DNA of 33,889 nt from Candidatus Nanopelagicales bacterium (lineage in GTDB: Bacteria; Actinomycetota; Actinomycetes; S36-B12; CAIYMF01): assembly GCA_017882705.1 (NCBI GenBank), contig JADGOZ010000142.1, forward strand, positions 1-33,889. Reading direction: 5' to 3'. A model generated the notes under the pieces. It had not been told where the DNA came from, searched no databases, and was given only the letters and a program-made list of their open reading frames with translations. Position 1 is the stretch's first letter; every line of letters begins with the position of its first letter. Both the position numbers and the translations under genes were made by a program. This document shows positions 9,426 through 16,434 of the stretch, piece by piece.

Positions 9426-9920
9426 GTGAGACGGGTCGCACCGCACCTCAAGCCGGGGTCCTCGGACGCCGACACCGGAGGAGTGGCACCCCTCCAGGTA
9501 GAGACTCGCGCCGACCGCCGCGCGCGGACGACGCGGACCGACGCCGGTGCGATCGTCGTCGGGACCCTGGCCAAGCTGATGATCTTCCTGGCCCTGGTCG
9601 GCACCGCCGGCTACGACTCCATCTCGCTCGCCTCGACGCACATCACCGTGCAGGACGACGCGCAGGAGGCCGCCCAGGTCGGCCACGACATCCTGGTGCG
9701 CCACGGCACCCCGCAGGCCGCCTACGCCGCGGTCCTCGCCTACTGCGACCAGCACCAGGACACCCTGGTCCCCGACTCGTTCGTCGTCGTCGCGGCCAAC
9801 CACGCGGTCACGCTCACCCTCCGCCGCGAGGCGCACACCATCGTCTCCTCGCACCTGCCGCGGGTGAAGAACTACGTCGTGGCGACCGCCACGGCGGCCG
9901 CGAAGGACCCGCTCACGTGA
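9426..9920 (+). CDS. Small single-helix membrane or exported protein, function unknown
   Basis: 164 residues from GTG 9426; GTG 9483 is an alternative, and no start has a convincing ribosome-binding site. A basic N-terminal segment (ADRRARTTRTDAG) precedes one helix near 43-62 (AIVVGTLAKLMIFLALVG). The remaining 100 residues begin with a helix containing DDAQEAAQVG and end with a beta-rich stretch. This layout (basic leader, one helix, Ala/Gln-rich helix, short sheet) recalls TadE-type pseudopilin-like proteins, but I cannot show homology. The TGA overlaps the GTG of the NlpC/P60 gene (GTGA, 9917-9920), so the two are probably coupled and may act together at the cell wall. Treat as hypothetical. 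Confidence 0.6.
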   Translation: MRRVAPHLKPGSSDADTGGVAPLQVETRADRRARTTRTDAGAIVVGTLAKLMIFLALVGTAGYDSISLASTHITVQDDAQEAAQVGHDILVRHGTPQAAYAAVLAYCDQHQDTLVPDSFVVVAANHAVTLTLRREAHTIVSSHLPRVKNYVVATATAAAKDPLT

Positions 9921-11146
9921 GGGTGGCGGGGACCATGAGGCCGCGGTTGCGGGCGGTGGTGGTGGCTTCGGCCGTGGCTGTCGTCGTGGCCGGACTCGTT
10001 CCTGCCGTGCCCGCGGCGGCCGGCCCGGACCTCGGCAAGGCCAAGGCGCAGGCCGCGGCGCTGCGCACGGAGGTCGACCGGCTCCAGGCCGAGGCCGAGG
10101 CTGCCGCCGAGGACTACGGCGCGGCCAACGACGAGCTCAACGACGTCGTCACCCGGCTCACGTTCGCCAATGAGGCCGTCGACACCACGCAGAGCGCCGC
10201 GGACGCCGAGGCCGCCCGCACGGACGCGGCCGCCGCGCAGCTCTACATGAGCGGCGGTCCCGGGGCGCTCTACGGCAGCGTGCTCGACGGACGCGACATC
10301 TCCGACGTGCTCGACCGCATCGCGTCGATCGACTCCGTCGTGCGCGGGCAGATCATGGCGAGCTCCGGCGCGCGCCTCGTCGCCGCCCGTGCCCGGCTCA
10401 CCGCGTCGGACATGGCGCTGCTCACGGCCAAGCGCCGCGTGCTCGAGGACAGCAGGCTCGCCGCCGCGAACCGTGCCGCCGCCCTGCAGGCCCAGGCCGC
10501 CGCCGACCTCGCCGCGGCCGACGCGCTCGTGCGCGACCTCGTCGAGCGCGACCGCGCCGCCGCTCAGGCCGCTGCCGAGGCCGCGGCCGCGGCCGCCGTG
10601 TCGGGGCAGCTGCCGTGGACCACGAACCCGGTGCCGGCCGACTCCTACGCGGCCATCGACCGCGCCATCGCCGAGGCCGCTGCCCACCCCGCCACCCCCT
10701 GGGCGGTCGCGGCGATCACCGACGCCCGGCAGTGGCTCGGGACGCCGTACTCCGCGGGCGGCGGCGGCGTGAACGGCCCGTCGACCGGCTGGTGCTCCAG
10801 CTCCGCACCCGACGACGGCCGGCTGTCCAACGGCGCCTGCGCCGCCACCAGCACGGTCGGGTTCGACTGCTCGAGCCTCATGGTCCGGATCTTCAGCTCG
10901 GCCGGTCACCTGCTCCCGCGCACCTCGCGCCAGCAGTGGAAGATCGGGGTCCACGTCGCGCTCGCCGACCTGCAGCCCGGCGACCTGCTGTTCTGGGCCA
11001 ACGACCTGTCCAACCCCGGCTCGATCCACCACGTGGCGATGTACCTCGGCCACGGCCTCATGGTGCAGTCGCCGCACACCGGCGGCCACGTCGAGGTCTC
11101 CTCGGTCTACCTCGACGGCCTCATCGGCGCCGTCCGCCCGGTCTGA
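9917..11146 (+). CDS. Secreted NlpC/P60 peptidoglycan endopeptidase with coiled-coil N-terminus
   Basis: 409 residues from GTG 9917; ATG 9935 (better placed after GGCGGGGA) gives a 403-residue form. The N-terminus is a signal peptide (RPRLRAVVV, hydrophobic core, PAAAG cleavage zone). Residues about 40-225 are Ala-rich heptad-like helices, as in RipC/CwlO-type hydrolases whose coiled coil controls the enzyme. The C-terminal NlpC/P60 domain (about 265-409) carries the catalytic Cys318 in GFDCSS, then DLQPGDLLFW and His372 in HHVAMYLG. Family members cleave the stem peptide between D-Glu and diaminopimelate. Odd feature: a Gly/Ser-rich insert with two extra Cys lies just before the catalytic Cys. 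Its place between murJ and the pseudokinase is not the mycobacterial arrangement. Confidence 0.9.
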   Translation: MRVAGTMRPRLRAVVVASAVAVVVAGLVPAVPAAAGPDLGKAKAQAAALRTEVDRLQAEAEAAAEDYGAANDELNDVVTRLTFANEAVDTTQSAADAEAARTDAAAAQLYMSGGPGALYGSVLDGRDISDVLDRIASIDSVVRGQIMASSGARLVAARARLTASDMALLTAKRRVLEDSRLAAANRAAALQAQAAADLAAADALVRDLVERDRAAAQAAAEAAAAAAVSGQLPWTTNPVPADSYAAIDRAIAEAAAHPATPWAVAAITDARQWLGTPYSAGGGGVNGPSTGWCSSSAPDDGRLSNGACAATSTVGFDCSSLMVRIFSSAGHLLPRTSRQQWKIGVHVALADLQPGDLLFWANDLSNPGSIHHVAMYLGHGLMVQSPHTGGHVEVSSVYLDGLIGAVRPV

Positions 11147-11237
11147 CGGCGCGCGGCGACCGCGTCCCTCGGGCGCTCCGGGATCCGCCGCCTCACCCGG
11201 CGCGACGTTCCTGACGGCATGCACGGGGTCTTCGACC

Positions 11238-11243
11238 TAGCCT
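11238..11243 (+). promoter_or_regulatory. -10 element (TAGCCT) for the pseudokinase gene, leaderless
   Basis: TAGCCT ends 6 bases before the GTG at 11250, so the first transcribed base would be at or beside the start codon. It suggests the pseudokinase has its own promoter apart from the murJ run. Confidence 0.45.
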
Positions 11244-11249
11244 TGCGTC

Positions 11250-12737
11250 GTGGCCGGTACCGACGTGACGACCGGGCCGGGGGGCTCCCCGGCGCCGGAA
11301 CTCGTCGTGCTGGGCCGCTACCGCCTCGTCGACAAGGTCGGCGACAGCGCCGGCACCGCGTTGTGGCGCGGCCAGGACGACCGGCTGCGGAGACCGGTCA
11401 GCGTGCGGTTCGCCCCGCTCGACCATCCGCGGGCCGACGCGCTGCGCCGGGCTGCACTGCGCGCCTCGCACGTCACGGACCGACGCGCGGTGCACGTCCT
11501 CGACGCCGTGGCCGACACCGAGACGGGCTGCCTGGTCATCGTCACCGAGTGGCTCGCAGGGACGTCGTACGCCGAACAGCTCGTGGACCGCAGGCCGATG
11601 ACGCCGCACGAGGCGGCGGCGCTCGCGCTCGAGGTGGCGCGCACGCTCGAGGCCGCGCGCGAGGACGGCGTCACGCACGGCCACCTGCGACCCGAGCTCG
11701 TCATGATCACCGACACCGGCGACGTCCGGATCCGCGGCCTCGGCGTCGACCAGGTGCTGCACGGCGTGGAACCGGGCGACGACCCGGGGCTCGCCGACGT
11801 CCACGCGGTCGGGGCGATCCTGTTCGCCGGGCTCACCGGTCGCTGGCCCGGACCGTCCGGCGTCGACGGGCTCCCGGACGTCCCGCTGCTCAAGGGGGGT
11901 CGTACGCCGTGGCCCGGCCGGGTCGTCGCCGACGTGCCGCGCGACCTCGACGAGATCGCCGGCCGAGCCCTGCGCACGACCGACGTGCCCAAGCCCGCGG
12001 ACCACTACACGTCGCTCGGCGAGGTGGTCGCTTCGCTGACGGCGGCGCTGGCGACGCCCACGGCCCCGGTCCACCCCGCCGCGGTCCCGGCGACCGAGCC
12101 TGCGCCGCGACGCCGGCGCACGGGGATCCGGATCGCGAGCGTCGTCGTCGCGATCGGCTGCGCGGTGGGCCTGGCCTACCTCGGGCTGCAGATGGCCCTC
12201 GGCCTCGGCGGCACGCCGCTCTCGGTGCCGCGCGCCGCCGACCGGCCCCAGCCCACGGCGACCAGCCCCAGCGCCCTGCCCACCGCAGCAGCGGGCGACC
12301 AGGTCCTCCCGATCGTGTCGGCCACCGACTTCGACCCGTTCGGGAACAACAAGCAGGAGAACCCGCAGCTCGTGCCGCTGGCCATCGACAACAACCCCGC
12401 CACGGCGTGGACCACGGTCCACTACAAGGCGGCCGACATGTCCGGCAAGGGCGGCGTGGGACTGCTGCTCGACCTCGGCGCCCCGCGGCCGGTGTCGGCG
12501 GTGACCCTGCGCCTCGTCGGCAACGGCACCGACCTCGCCGTCCTCGCGACCGACGACCCCGCCAAGAAGGTCACCACGTTCACGTCGATGGCCGCGGTGA
12601 CCGGTGCCGGCAACGCCCTCACGCTGCGCGTCCCGCGCCCGGTCACGACCCGCTACCTCGTGGTCTGGCTGACCAACCTGCCCGCGGCCGACGGCAGCTA
12701 CCAGGGCGGGATCGCCGACGTGCGCGTCCTGGGCTGA
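11250..12737 (+). CDS. Membrane pseudokinase with outer discoidin-like domain (MviN C-terminal module)
   Basis: 495 residues: kinase-like domain about 20-265, Pro/Arg linker, one helix about 293-316, then a beta-rich outer domain about 354-495. Catalytic residues are lost. The VAIK lysine is Arg (VSVR, R53), the HRDxKPxN loop reads HGHLRPEL (143-150) with no catalytic Asp, and DFG is replaced by GLG (163-165). The outer domain (DNNPATAWTT, then GGVGLLLDLG) has the pattern of F5/8-type galactose-binding folds. In M. tuberculosis the equivalent module is fused to MviN, where the pseudokinase is phosphorylated by PknB and binds the FHA protein FhaA to slow peptidoglycan synthesis. Here it is a stand-alone gene, so any contact with MurJ must be between separate proteins. 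The start follows a TAGCCT -10 by six bases. Confidence 0.88.
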   Translation: MAGTDVTTGPGGSPAPELVVLGRYRLVDKVGDSAGTALWRGQDDRLRRPVSVRFAPLDHPRADALRRAALRASHVTDRRAVHVLDAVADTETGCLVIVTEWLAGTSYAEQLVDRRPMTPHEAAALALEVARTLEAAREDGVTHGHLRPELVMITDTGDVRIRGLGVDQVLHGVEPGDDPGLADVHAVGAILFAGLTGRWPGPSGVDGLPDVPLLKGGRTPWPGRVVADVPRDLDEIAGRALRTTDVPKPADHYTSLGEVVASLTAALATPTAPVHPAAVPATEPAPRRRRTGIRIASVVVAIGCAVGLAYLGLQMALGLGGTPLSVPRAADRPQPTATSPSALPTAAAGDQVLPIVSATDFDPFGNNKQENPQLVPLAIDNNPATAWTTVHYKAADMSGKGGVGLLLDLGAPRPVSAVTLRLVGNGTDLAVLATDDPAKKVTTFTSMAAVTGAGNALTLRVPRPVTTRYLVVWLTNLPAADGSYQGGIADVRVLG

Positions 12738-12758
12738 CCGGCACCGCACGACCGACCG

Positions 12759-13183
12759 CTCCTCGACCAGGCTCACCACCGGCCCGCCCACACCACCGGT
12801 CGCCACGGTGATCGCCGGCCGTGCGGTCGCCTTCGTGACGTGCACCCCGCCGGCGGTGATGAGCCCGGCGACGACACCGACCCACGGCGGCAGGTCCGTG
12901 CCCGCACCGATGCTGCCGGCGAAGAGCAGCGCTCCGGCGAGCGGGCGCACGACCGTCTGCACGACGTCGTTGACCGAGTCGACGACCGGCACCTTGTCGG
13001 CGAGGAACTCGATGGCGAACAGCAGCCGAGCACGATGAGGACCGGGGTCGACGTGAGCCCGTCGTAGGGCGCCTCGAGGTGCAGGACGCCGGTGCGGCCG
13101 AGGAGACCCACCACGAGCAGCGGCACGTAGGCGTTGAGCCCCGCCGAGCCGGCGAGGCCCAGTCCGGTGATGATCGCCGTGAC
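12759..13183 (-). pseudogene. Decayed DUF4126-type membrane protein gene
   Basis: Reading the minus strand from about 13183 gives TAIITGLGLAGSAGLNAYVP, then LLVVGLLGRTGVLHLEAPYD and TPVLIVLG. The frame then shifts at about 13024-13025 (one base appears missing) and resumes as FAIEFLADKVPVVDSVND, PLAGALLFAGSIG and VHVTKATARP, up to PVVSLVEE near 12759. These are hallmarks of DUF4126 proteins, small multi-helix membrane proteins of unknown role. Three defects are visible. The codon where homologues start is GTC, with no usable upstream start; there is an internal frameshift; and the last membrane helix is missing, with no nearby in-frame stop. The remnant abuts the pseudokinase stop and fills most of the 540-base gap before sigM. 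A sequencing error could explain the frameshift but not the missing ends. Confidence 0.72.
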
Positions 13184-13261
13184 CGGTCCACGGGGAGAGC
13201 GTAGGTCAGCGCCGACCGGGTGTCGGGCGCGCGTCGGCGGGGTGCGGGAGAGGTGCCTGCG

Positions 13262-13267
13262 TAGGCT
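13262..13267 (+). promoter_or_regulatory. -10 element (TAGGCT) for sigM
   Basis: TAGGCT ends 10 bases before the ATG at 13278, leaving a leader of only about four bases. No Shine-Dalgarno sequence is present, consistent with leaderless translation. Confidence 0.5.
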
Positions 13268-13277
13268 GACGGACGCG

Positions 13278-13991
13278 ATGAGCAGCGATCAGAGTGGCGG
13301 GGGGGCCGTGGACGGCGTCCCCGTCGTGCCCGCGCCACGGGTCCTCGACGCAGCCGGCACCGAGCCGCCGGACGACGCCGCGCTGCTCGCTGCCCACGTC
13401 GCCGGCGACCCGGACGCCTTCGGCGAGCTCGTACGCCGCCACCGCGACCGCCTCTGGGCGGTCGCGGTGCGCACGACCGGAGACCCCGAGGACGCCTCCG
13501 ACGCCCTGCAGGACGCGTTCGTGTCGGCCTACCGCAACGCGGCGTCCTACCGCGGCGAGGCCGCCGTCACGACCTGGCTGCACCGGGTGGTCGTCAACGC
13601 CTGCCTGGACCGGATGCGTCGCCGCCGCGCCAGACCGACCGTCCCGCTGCCCGAGGAGGACGGCGAGACCGGCCACCGCGGGGTCGCCGACCCGCGCGAC
13701 GACCTCGACCGCCTCGAGCTTCGGATGGAGATCGACATCGCGCTGCGTCACCTGCCCGACGACCAGCGCTCGGCCATCGTGCTCGTCGACGTCGAGGGGC
13801 TGTCGGTCGCCGAGGCCGCGGAGGTCCTCGGGATCCCGGAGGGCACGGTGAAGAGCCGGTGCTCGCGCGGTCGGGCCAGGCTCGCGATCGCCCTGCGCGG
13901 GCTGCGGAACCCCGACGCCCCCGCCGACGTCACACCTCCGCCAGCACCGCGCACGACGACCGACGACGGACCCGAGGAGGCGACGCGATGA
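13278..13991 (+). CDS. sigM: ECF RNA polymerase sigma factor, SigM type
   Basis: 237 residues. Sigma-70 region 2 spans about 45-117 ([10 protein letters not shown], then [13 protein letters not shown] and [13 protein letters not shown]). Region 4 spans about 150-204 ([16 protein letters not shown], then [19 protein letters not shown], the DNA-binding helix-turn-helix). There is no region 1 or 3, as expected of extracytoplasmic-function factors. Position before a membrane anti-sigma, trxB and trxA matches M. tuberculosis sigM (Rv3911). The first 30 residues and the Pro/Thr-rich tail are variable. I chose ATG 13278 because a -10 lies just upstream and residues before it are antisense to the DUF4126 remnant. 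Its TGA overlaps the anti-sigma ATG (ATGA). Which stress it answers is not shown by sequence; envelope or redox stress is an inference from the neighbours. Confidence 0.9.
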   Translation: MSSDQSGGGAVDGVPVVPAPRVLDAAGTEPPDDAALLAAHVAGDPDAFGELVRRHRDRLWAVAVRTTGDPEDASDALQDAFVSAYRNAASYRGEAAVTTWLHRVVVNACLDRMRRRRARPTVPLPEEDGETGHRGVADPRDDLDRLELRMEIDIALRHLPDDQRSAIVLVDVEGLSVAEAAEVLGIPEGTVKSRCSRGRARLAIALRGLRNPDAPADVTPPPAPRTTTDDGPEEATR

Positions 13992-14908
13992 CCGACACCA
14001 CGCCGGACGGCTTCGCCGACACCCCCGGTCCGGACGCCACCCCCGAGCAGGACGCCGACGTCCGCGCGCTCCTGGCCTTCCTGCGCGACGAGCCGATGGA
14101 GATGCCCCCGGAGGTCGCGGCCCGCCTCGACGCCGTCATCGCCGAGGAACGGCGTACGTCGGCCGCAGCAGCCGTCGCCGCCTCGGCGCTCCGCGACACC
14201 GAGGAGTCCTCGGCCACCCCGCTCGCCCCGGTCACCGTCCTGCCCGTCGCGACCCGGCGCCGCGGTCCCTCGACGACGGCGTTCAAGGTCGTCGGCGGCA
14301 TCGCCGCGGCAGCCGTCGTCGTGGTGGGCGGGATCAACCTCCTCGGCGGTCTGGGATCGAGCAGGAGCCTGGACACCGCCAGCACCGCCGGCTCGGCCTC
14401 GTCCGCCCCGGCCGCGGCGGCGGCCGGCAGCAGCGAGCCCGAGGGCGACGCGGGCACCCGGCTCACGGCGAGCGGGGTGGCCTACACGCCGACCACCCTG
14501 GCCACCCAGGCGACCACCCTCGCCGGGCTGTCCCTCGGCACCGTGAAGGCCGCGGACGGAGCCACCACGGGCTCCGTGACCGGGGCCGGGTCCACGCCCG
14601 CGCCCCAGGCGACGCCCACGGCCACCGACCAGCGCACCAGCGCCTACTCGCTGGCCGCGGCGCCCACGGACGCCCGGGCGCTCGAGGCGGCGACGCTCAC
14701 GCCGGAGAAGGTCGCCGCGTGCGTCTCGACCCTCACCGACGGCGACGGCACCCACGCCCTGGCGGTCGATGCCGGCACCTGGCAGGGCAAGGCCGCCCTC
14801 ATGGTGATCCTGCCCACGAAGGGCGACGCGACGAGCCTCGACGTCATCGTCGTCACCCGGGACTGCTCCCCGGACTTCCTCACCTTCCAGCGCATCCCGC
14901 GCCCCTGA
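13988..14908 (+). CDS. Anti-sigma factor, membrane-anchored (RsmA-like, partner of SigM)
   Basis: 306 residues. The N-terminal 99 residues are cytoplasmic and acidic, with a helical stretch ([15 protein letters not shown], then [17 protein letters not shown]) where sigma would bind. No HxxxCxxC zinc motif is present. One membrane helix spans about 100-119 ([20 protein letters not shown]). An Ala/Ser/Thr/Pro-rich spacer leads to a compact outer domain (about 240-306) with Cys245 and Cys293, which could form a disulfide and so sense redox state outside the cell. The 4-base overlap with sigM and the Rv3911-Rv3912 order support its being the cognate anti-sigma. The disulfide idea is inference. 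Confidence 0.82.
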   Translation: MTDTTPDGFADTPGPDATPEQDADVRALLAFLRDEPMEMPPEVAARLDAVIAEERRTSAAAAVAASALRDTEESSATPLAPVTVLPVATRRRGPSTTAFKVVGGIAAAAVVVVGGINLLGGLGSSRSLDTASTAGSASSAPAAAAAGSSEPEGDAGTRLTASGVAYTPTTLATQATTLAGLSLGTVKAADGATTGSVTGAGSTPAPQATPTATDQRTSAYSLAAAPTDARALEAATLTPEKVAACVSTLTDGDGTHALAVDAGTWQGKAALMVILPTKGDATSLDVIVVTRDCSPDFLTFQRIPRP

Positions 14909-14960
14909 GGCCTGCGCCGGGACTCGACGCACCCGGGCCGGGCCGGAATGCCGGTCGGCC

Positions 14961-14966
14961 TAGGAT
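14961..14966 (+). promoter_or_regulatory. -10 element (TAGGAT) for trxB
   Basis: TAGGAT in the 122-base gap between the anti-sigma gene and trxB, about 64 bases before the GTG at 15031. A GAGAGG ribosome-binding site lies just upstream of that GTG. The -35 is not clear, so which sigma factor reads it is unknown. Confidence 0.45.
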
Positions 14967-15030
14967 CGTTGACGCGCACAGCACCAGCACGCCCCCTCGG
15001 GACCCCGGTCCCGCCGTCGAGAGGCCAGTC

Positions 15031-16002
15031 GTGAGCGACGTCCGCAACGTGATCATCATCGGGTCGGGTCCCGCCGGCTACACGGCTGCGATCTACGCCG
15101 CCCGCGCCGAGCTCGCCCCGCTGCTGTTCGAGGGCGCGGTGACCGCGGGCGGAGCGCTGATGAACACCACCGAGGTCGAGAACTTCCCCGGGTTCACCGA
15201 CGGCATCATGGGCCCGGCGCTCATGGAGAGCATGCGCGGGCAGGCCGAGCGCTTCGGCACCGAGATCATCACCGACGACGTCACCGCGGTCGACCTGACC
15301 GGACCGGTGAAGTCGGTGACCGACAGCGAGGGCACGACCTACCTCGCGCACTCGGTGATCCTGGCCATGGGCTCGGGCTACCGCGAGCTCGGTGTCGACG
15401 GCGAGAAGCGCCTGTCCGGGCACGGCGTGTCCTGGTGCGCCACGTGCGACGGCTTCTTCTTCCGCAGCCAGCACATCGCGGTCGTGGGCGGCGGCGACTC
15501 CGCGCTCGAGGAGGCGACGTTCCTGACCCGGTTCGCCGAGACCGTGACCCTCGTGCACCGCCGCGAGACCCTGCGCGCCAGCAAGATCATGCAGGAGCGG
15601 GCGTTCAGCAACGACAAGCTGCGCTTCGCGTGGAACTCCGAGGTCGCCGAGCTCGTGGGCGAGGACAAGCTCGAGGGCGTCGTGCTGCGCGACACCCAGA
15701 CCGGCGAGACCCGGCGGCTCGAGGCCACCGGCGTGTTCGTCGCGATCGGCCACGACCCGCGCTCGGAGCTCGTGCGCGGCCAGGTCGAGCTCGACGACGA
15801 GGGCTACGTCCTCGTCGAGGGCCGCTCGACCCGCACCAACCTCGAGGGCGTGTTCGCGTGCGGCGACCTCGTCGACCACACCTACCGCCAGGCCATCACC
15901 GCGGCCGGGTCCGGCTGCGCGGCCGCCCTCGACGCCGAGAAGTTCCTCGCCGGCCTCGAGGCGGCCGGCACCACGCACGACCCGCTGCAGGTCCTGGCCT
16001 GA
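15031..16002 (+). CDS. trxB: Thioredoxin-disulfide reductase
   Basis: 323 residues, the usual length for low-molecular-weight thioredoxin reductase. This FAD enzyme uses NADPH to reduce thioredoxin in the cytoplasm. Visible are the FAD-binding GSGPAG (11-16), the redox pair Cys136/Cys139 in WCATCDG, the NADPH-binding [12 protein letters not shown] (about 150-161), [10 protein letters not shown], and the C-terminal FAD motif [20 protein letters not shown]. The start is GTG 15031 after GAGAGG. Upstream in-frame codons extend into non-conserved sequence and were left out. It is followed by trxA 107 bases on, so the reductase and its substrate are paired, as in the mycobacterial trxB2-trxC locus. 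All catalytic features are intact. Confidence 0.96.
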   Translation: MSDVRNVIIIGSGPAGYTAAIYAARAELAPLLFEGAVTAGGALMNTTEVENFPGFTDGIMGPALMESMRGQAERFGTEIITDDVTAVDLTGPVKSVTDSEGTTYLAHSVILAMGSGYRELGVDGEKRLSGHGVSWCATCDGFFFRSQHIAVVGGGDSALEEATFLTRFAETVTLVHRRETLRASKIMQERAFSNDKLRFAWNSEVAELVGEDKLEGVVLRDTQTGETRRLEATGVFVAIGHDPRSELVRGQVELDDEGYVLVEGRSTRTNLEGVFACGDLVDHTYRQAITAAGSGCAAALDAEKFLAGLEAAGTTHDPLQVLA

Positions 16003-16055
16003 GCCCCGGCCCCCGCCGCGCCGCGACGGGGGAGTCGATCCCGGTCGGTCCCACC

Positions 16056-16093
16056 GCGTACGGTGGACCGGCCACCGACAGTCCGCCGTACGC
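16056..16093 (+). promoter_or_regulatory. Inverted repeat spanning the trxA promoter -10
   Basis: Arms 16056-16068 and 16081-16093 pair at 12 of 13 positions around a 12-base spacer. A -10-like TACGGT (16059-16064) lies inside the left arm. It could be an operator for a regulator of trxA, or a hairpin in read-through mRNA from trxB. It ends 16 bases before the trxA ATG. Confidence 0.55.
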
Positions 16094-16109
16094 CTGGAAG
16101 GAGCGCCGC

Positions 16110-16430
16110 ATGGGCGCCGTCAAGATCGTGACCGATGCGACGTTCACCGACGACGTGCTGATGAGCGACAAGCCCGTCCTCGTCGACTTCTGGGCCGAGT
16201 GGTGCGGGCCGTGCAAGATGATCTCCCCCGTCCTCGAGGAGATCGCCGGCACCCAGGACAAGATCGCGATCGTCAAGCTCAACGTCGACGAGAACCCCGT
16301 CACGGGCGCGAACGAGCGGATCATGTCCCTCCCGACCCTCAACGTCTACCAGGGCGGCCGGGTCGTGAAGCAGATCGTCGGAGCGCGGCCGAAGGCCGCG
16401 ATCCTTGCCGACCTCGCCGAGTTCCTGTAG
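16110..16430 (+). CDS. trxA: Thioredoxin
   Basis: 106 residues, the standard thioredoxin size. This small cytoplasmic protein reduces protein disulfides and is recycled by TrxB. The active site WCGPC is at 31-35 within VDFWAEWCGPCKM. The conserved cis-Pro is in MSLPTLNVY (residue 75), and the GGRVVKQIVGA turn and the final amphipathic helix are complete. The start ATG 16110 has a strong GGAAGGAG ribosome-binding site at 16096-16103. The gene follows trxB and precedes cwlM by only four bases, so all three are likely co-transcribed. A palindrome overlaps its likely own promoter. Confidence 0.97.
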   Translation: MGAVKIVTDATFTDDVLMSDKPVLVDFWAEWCGPCKMISPVLEEIAGTQDKIAIVKLNVDENPVTGANERIMSLPTLNVYQGGRVVKQIVGARPKAAILADLAEFL

Positions 16431-16434
16431 AGCC

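Noticed and set aside
5341-9604. Long minus-strand open frames opposite DUF6049 and murJ
   Set aside because: Composition is His/Arg/Gly-rich shadow sequence with no motif. The plus-strand proteins have clear membrane helices and family motifs.
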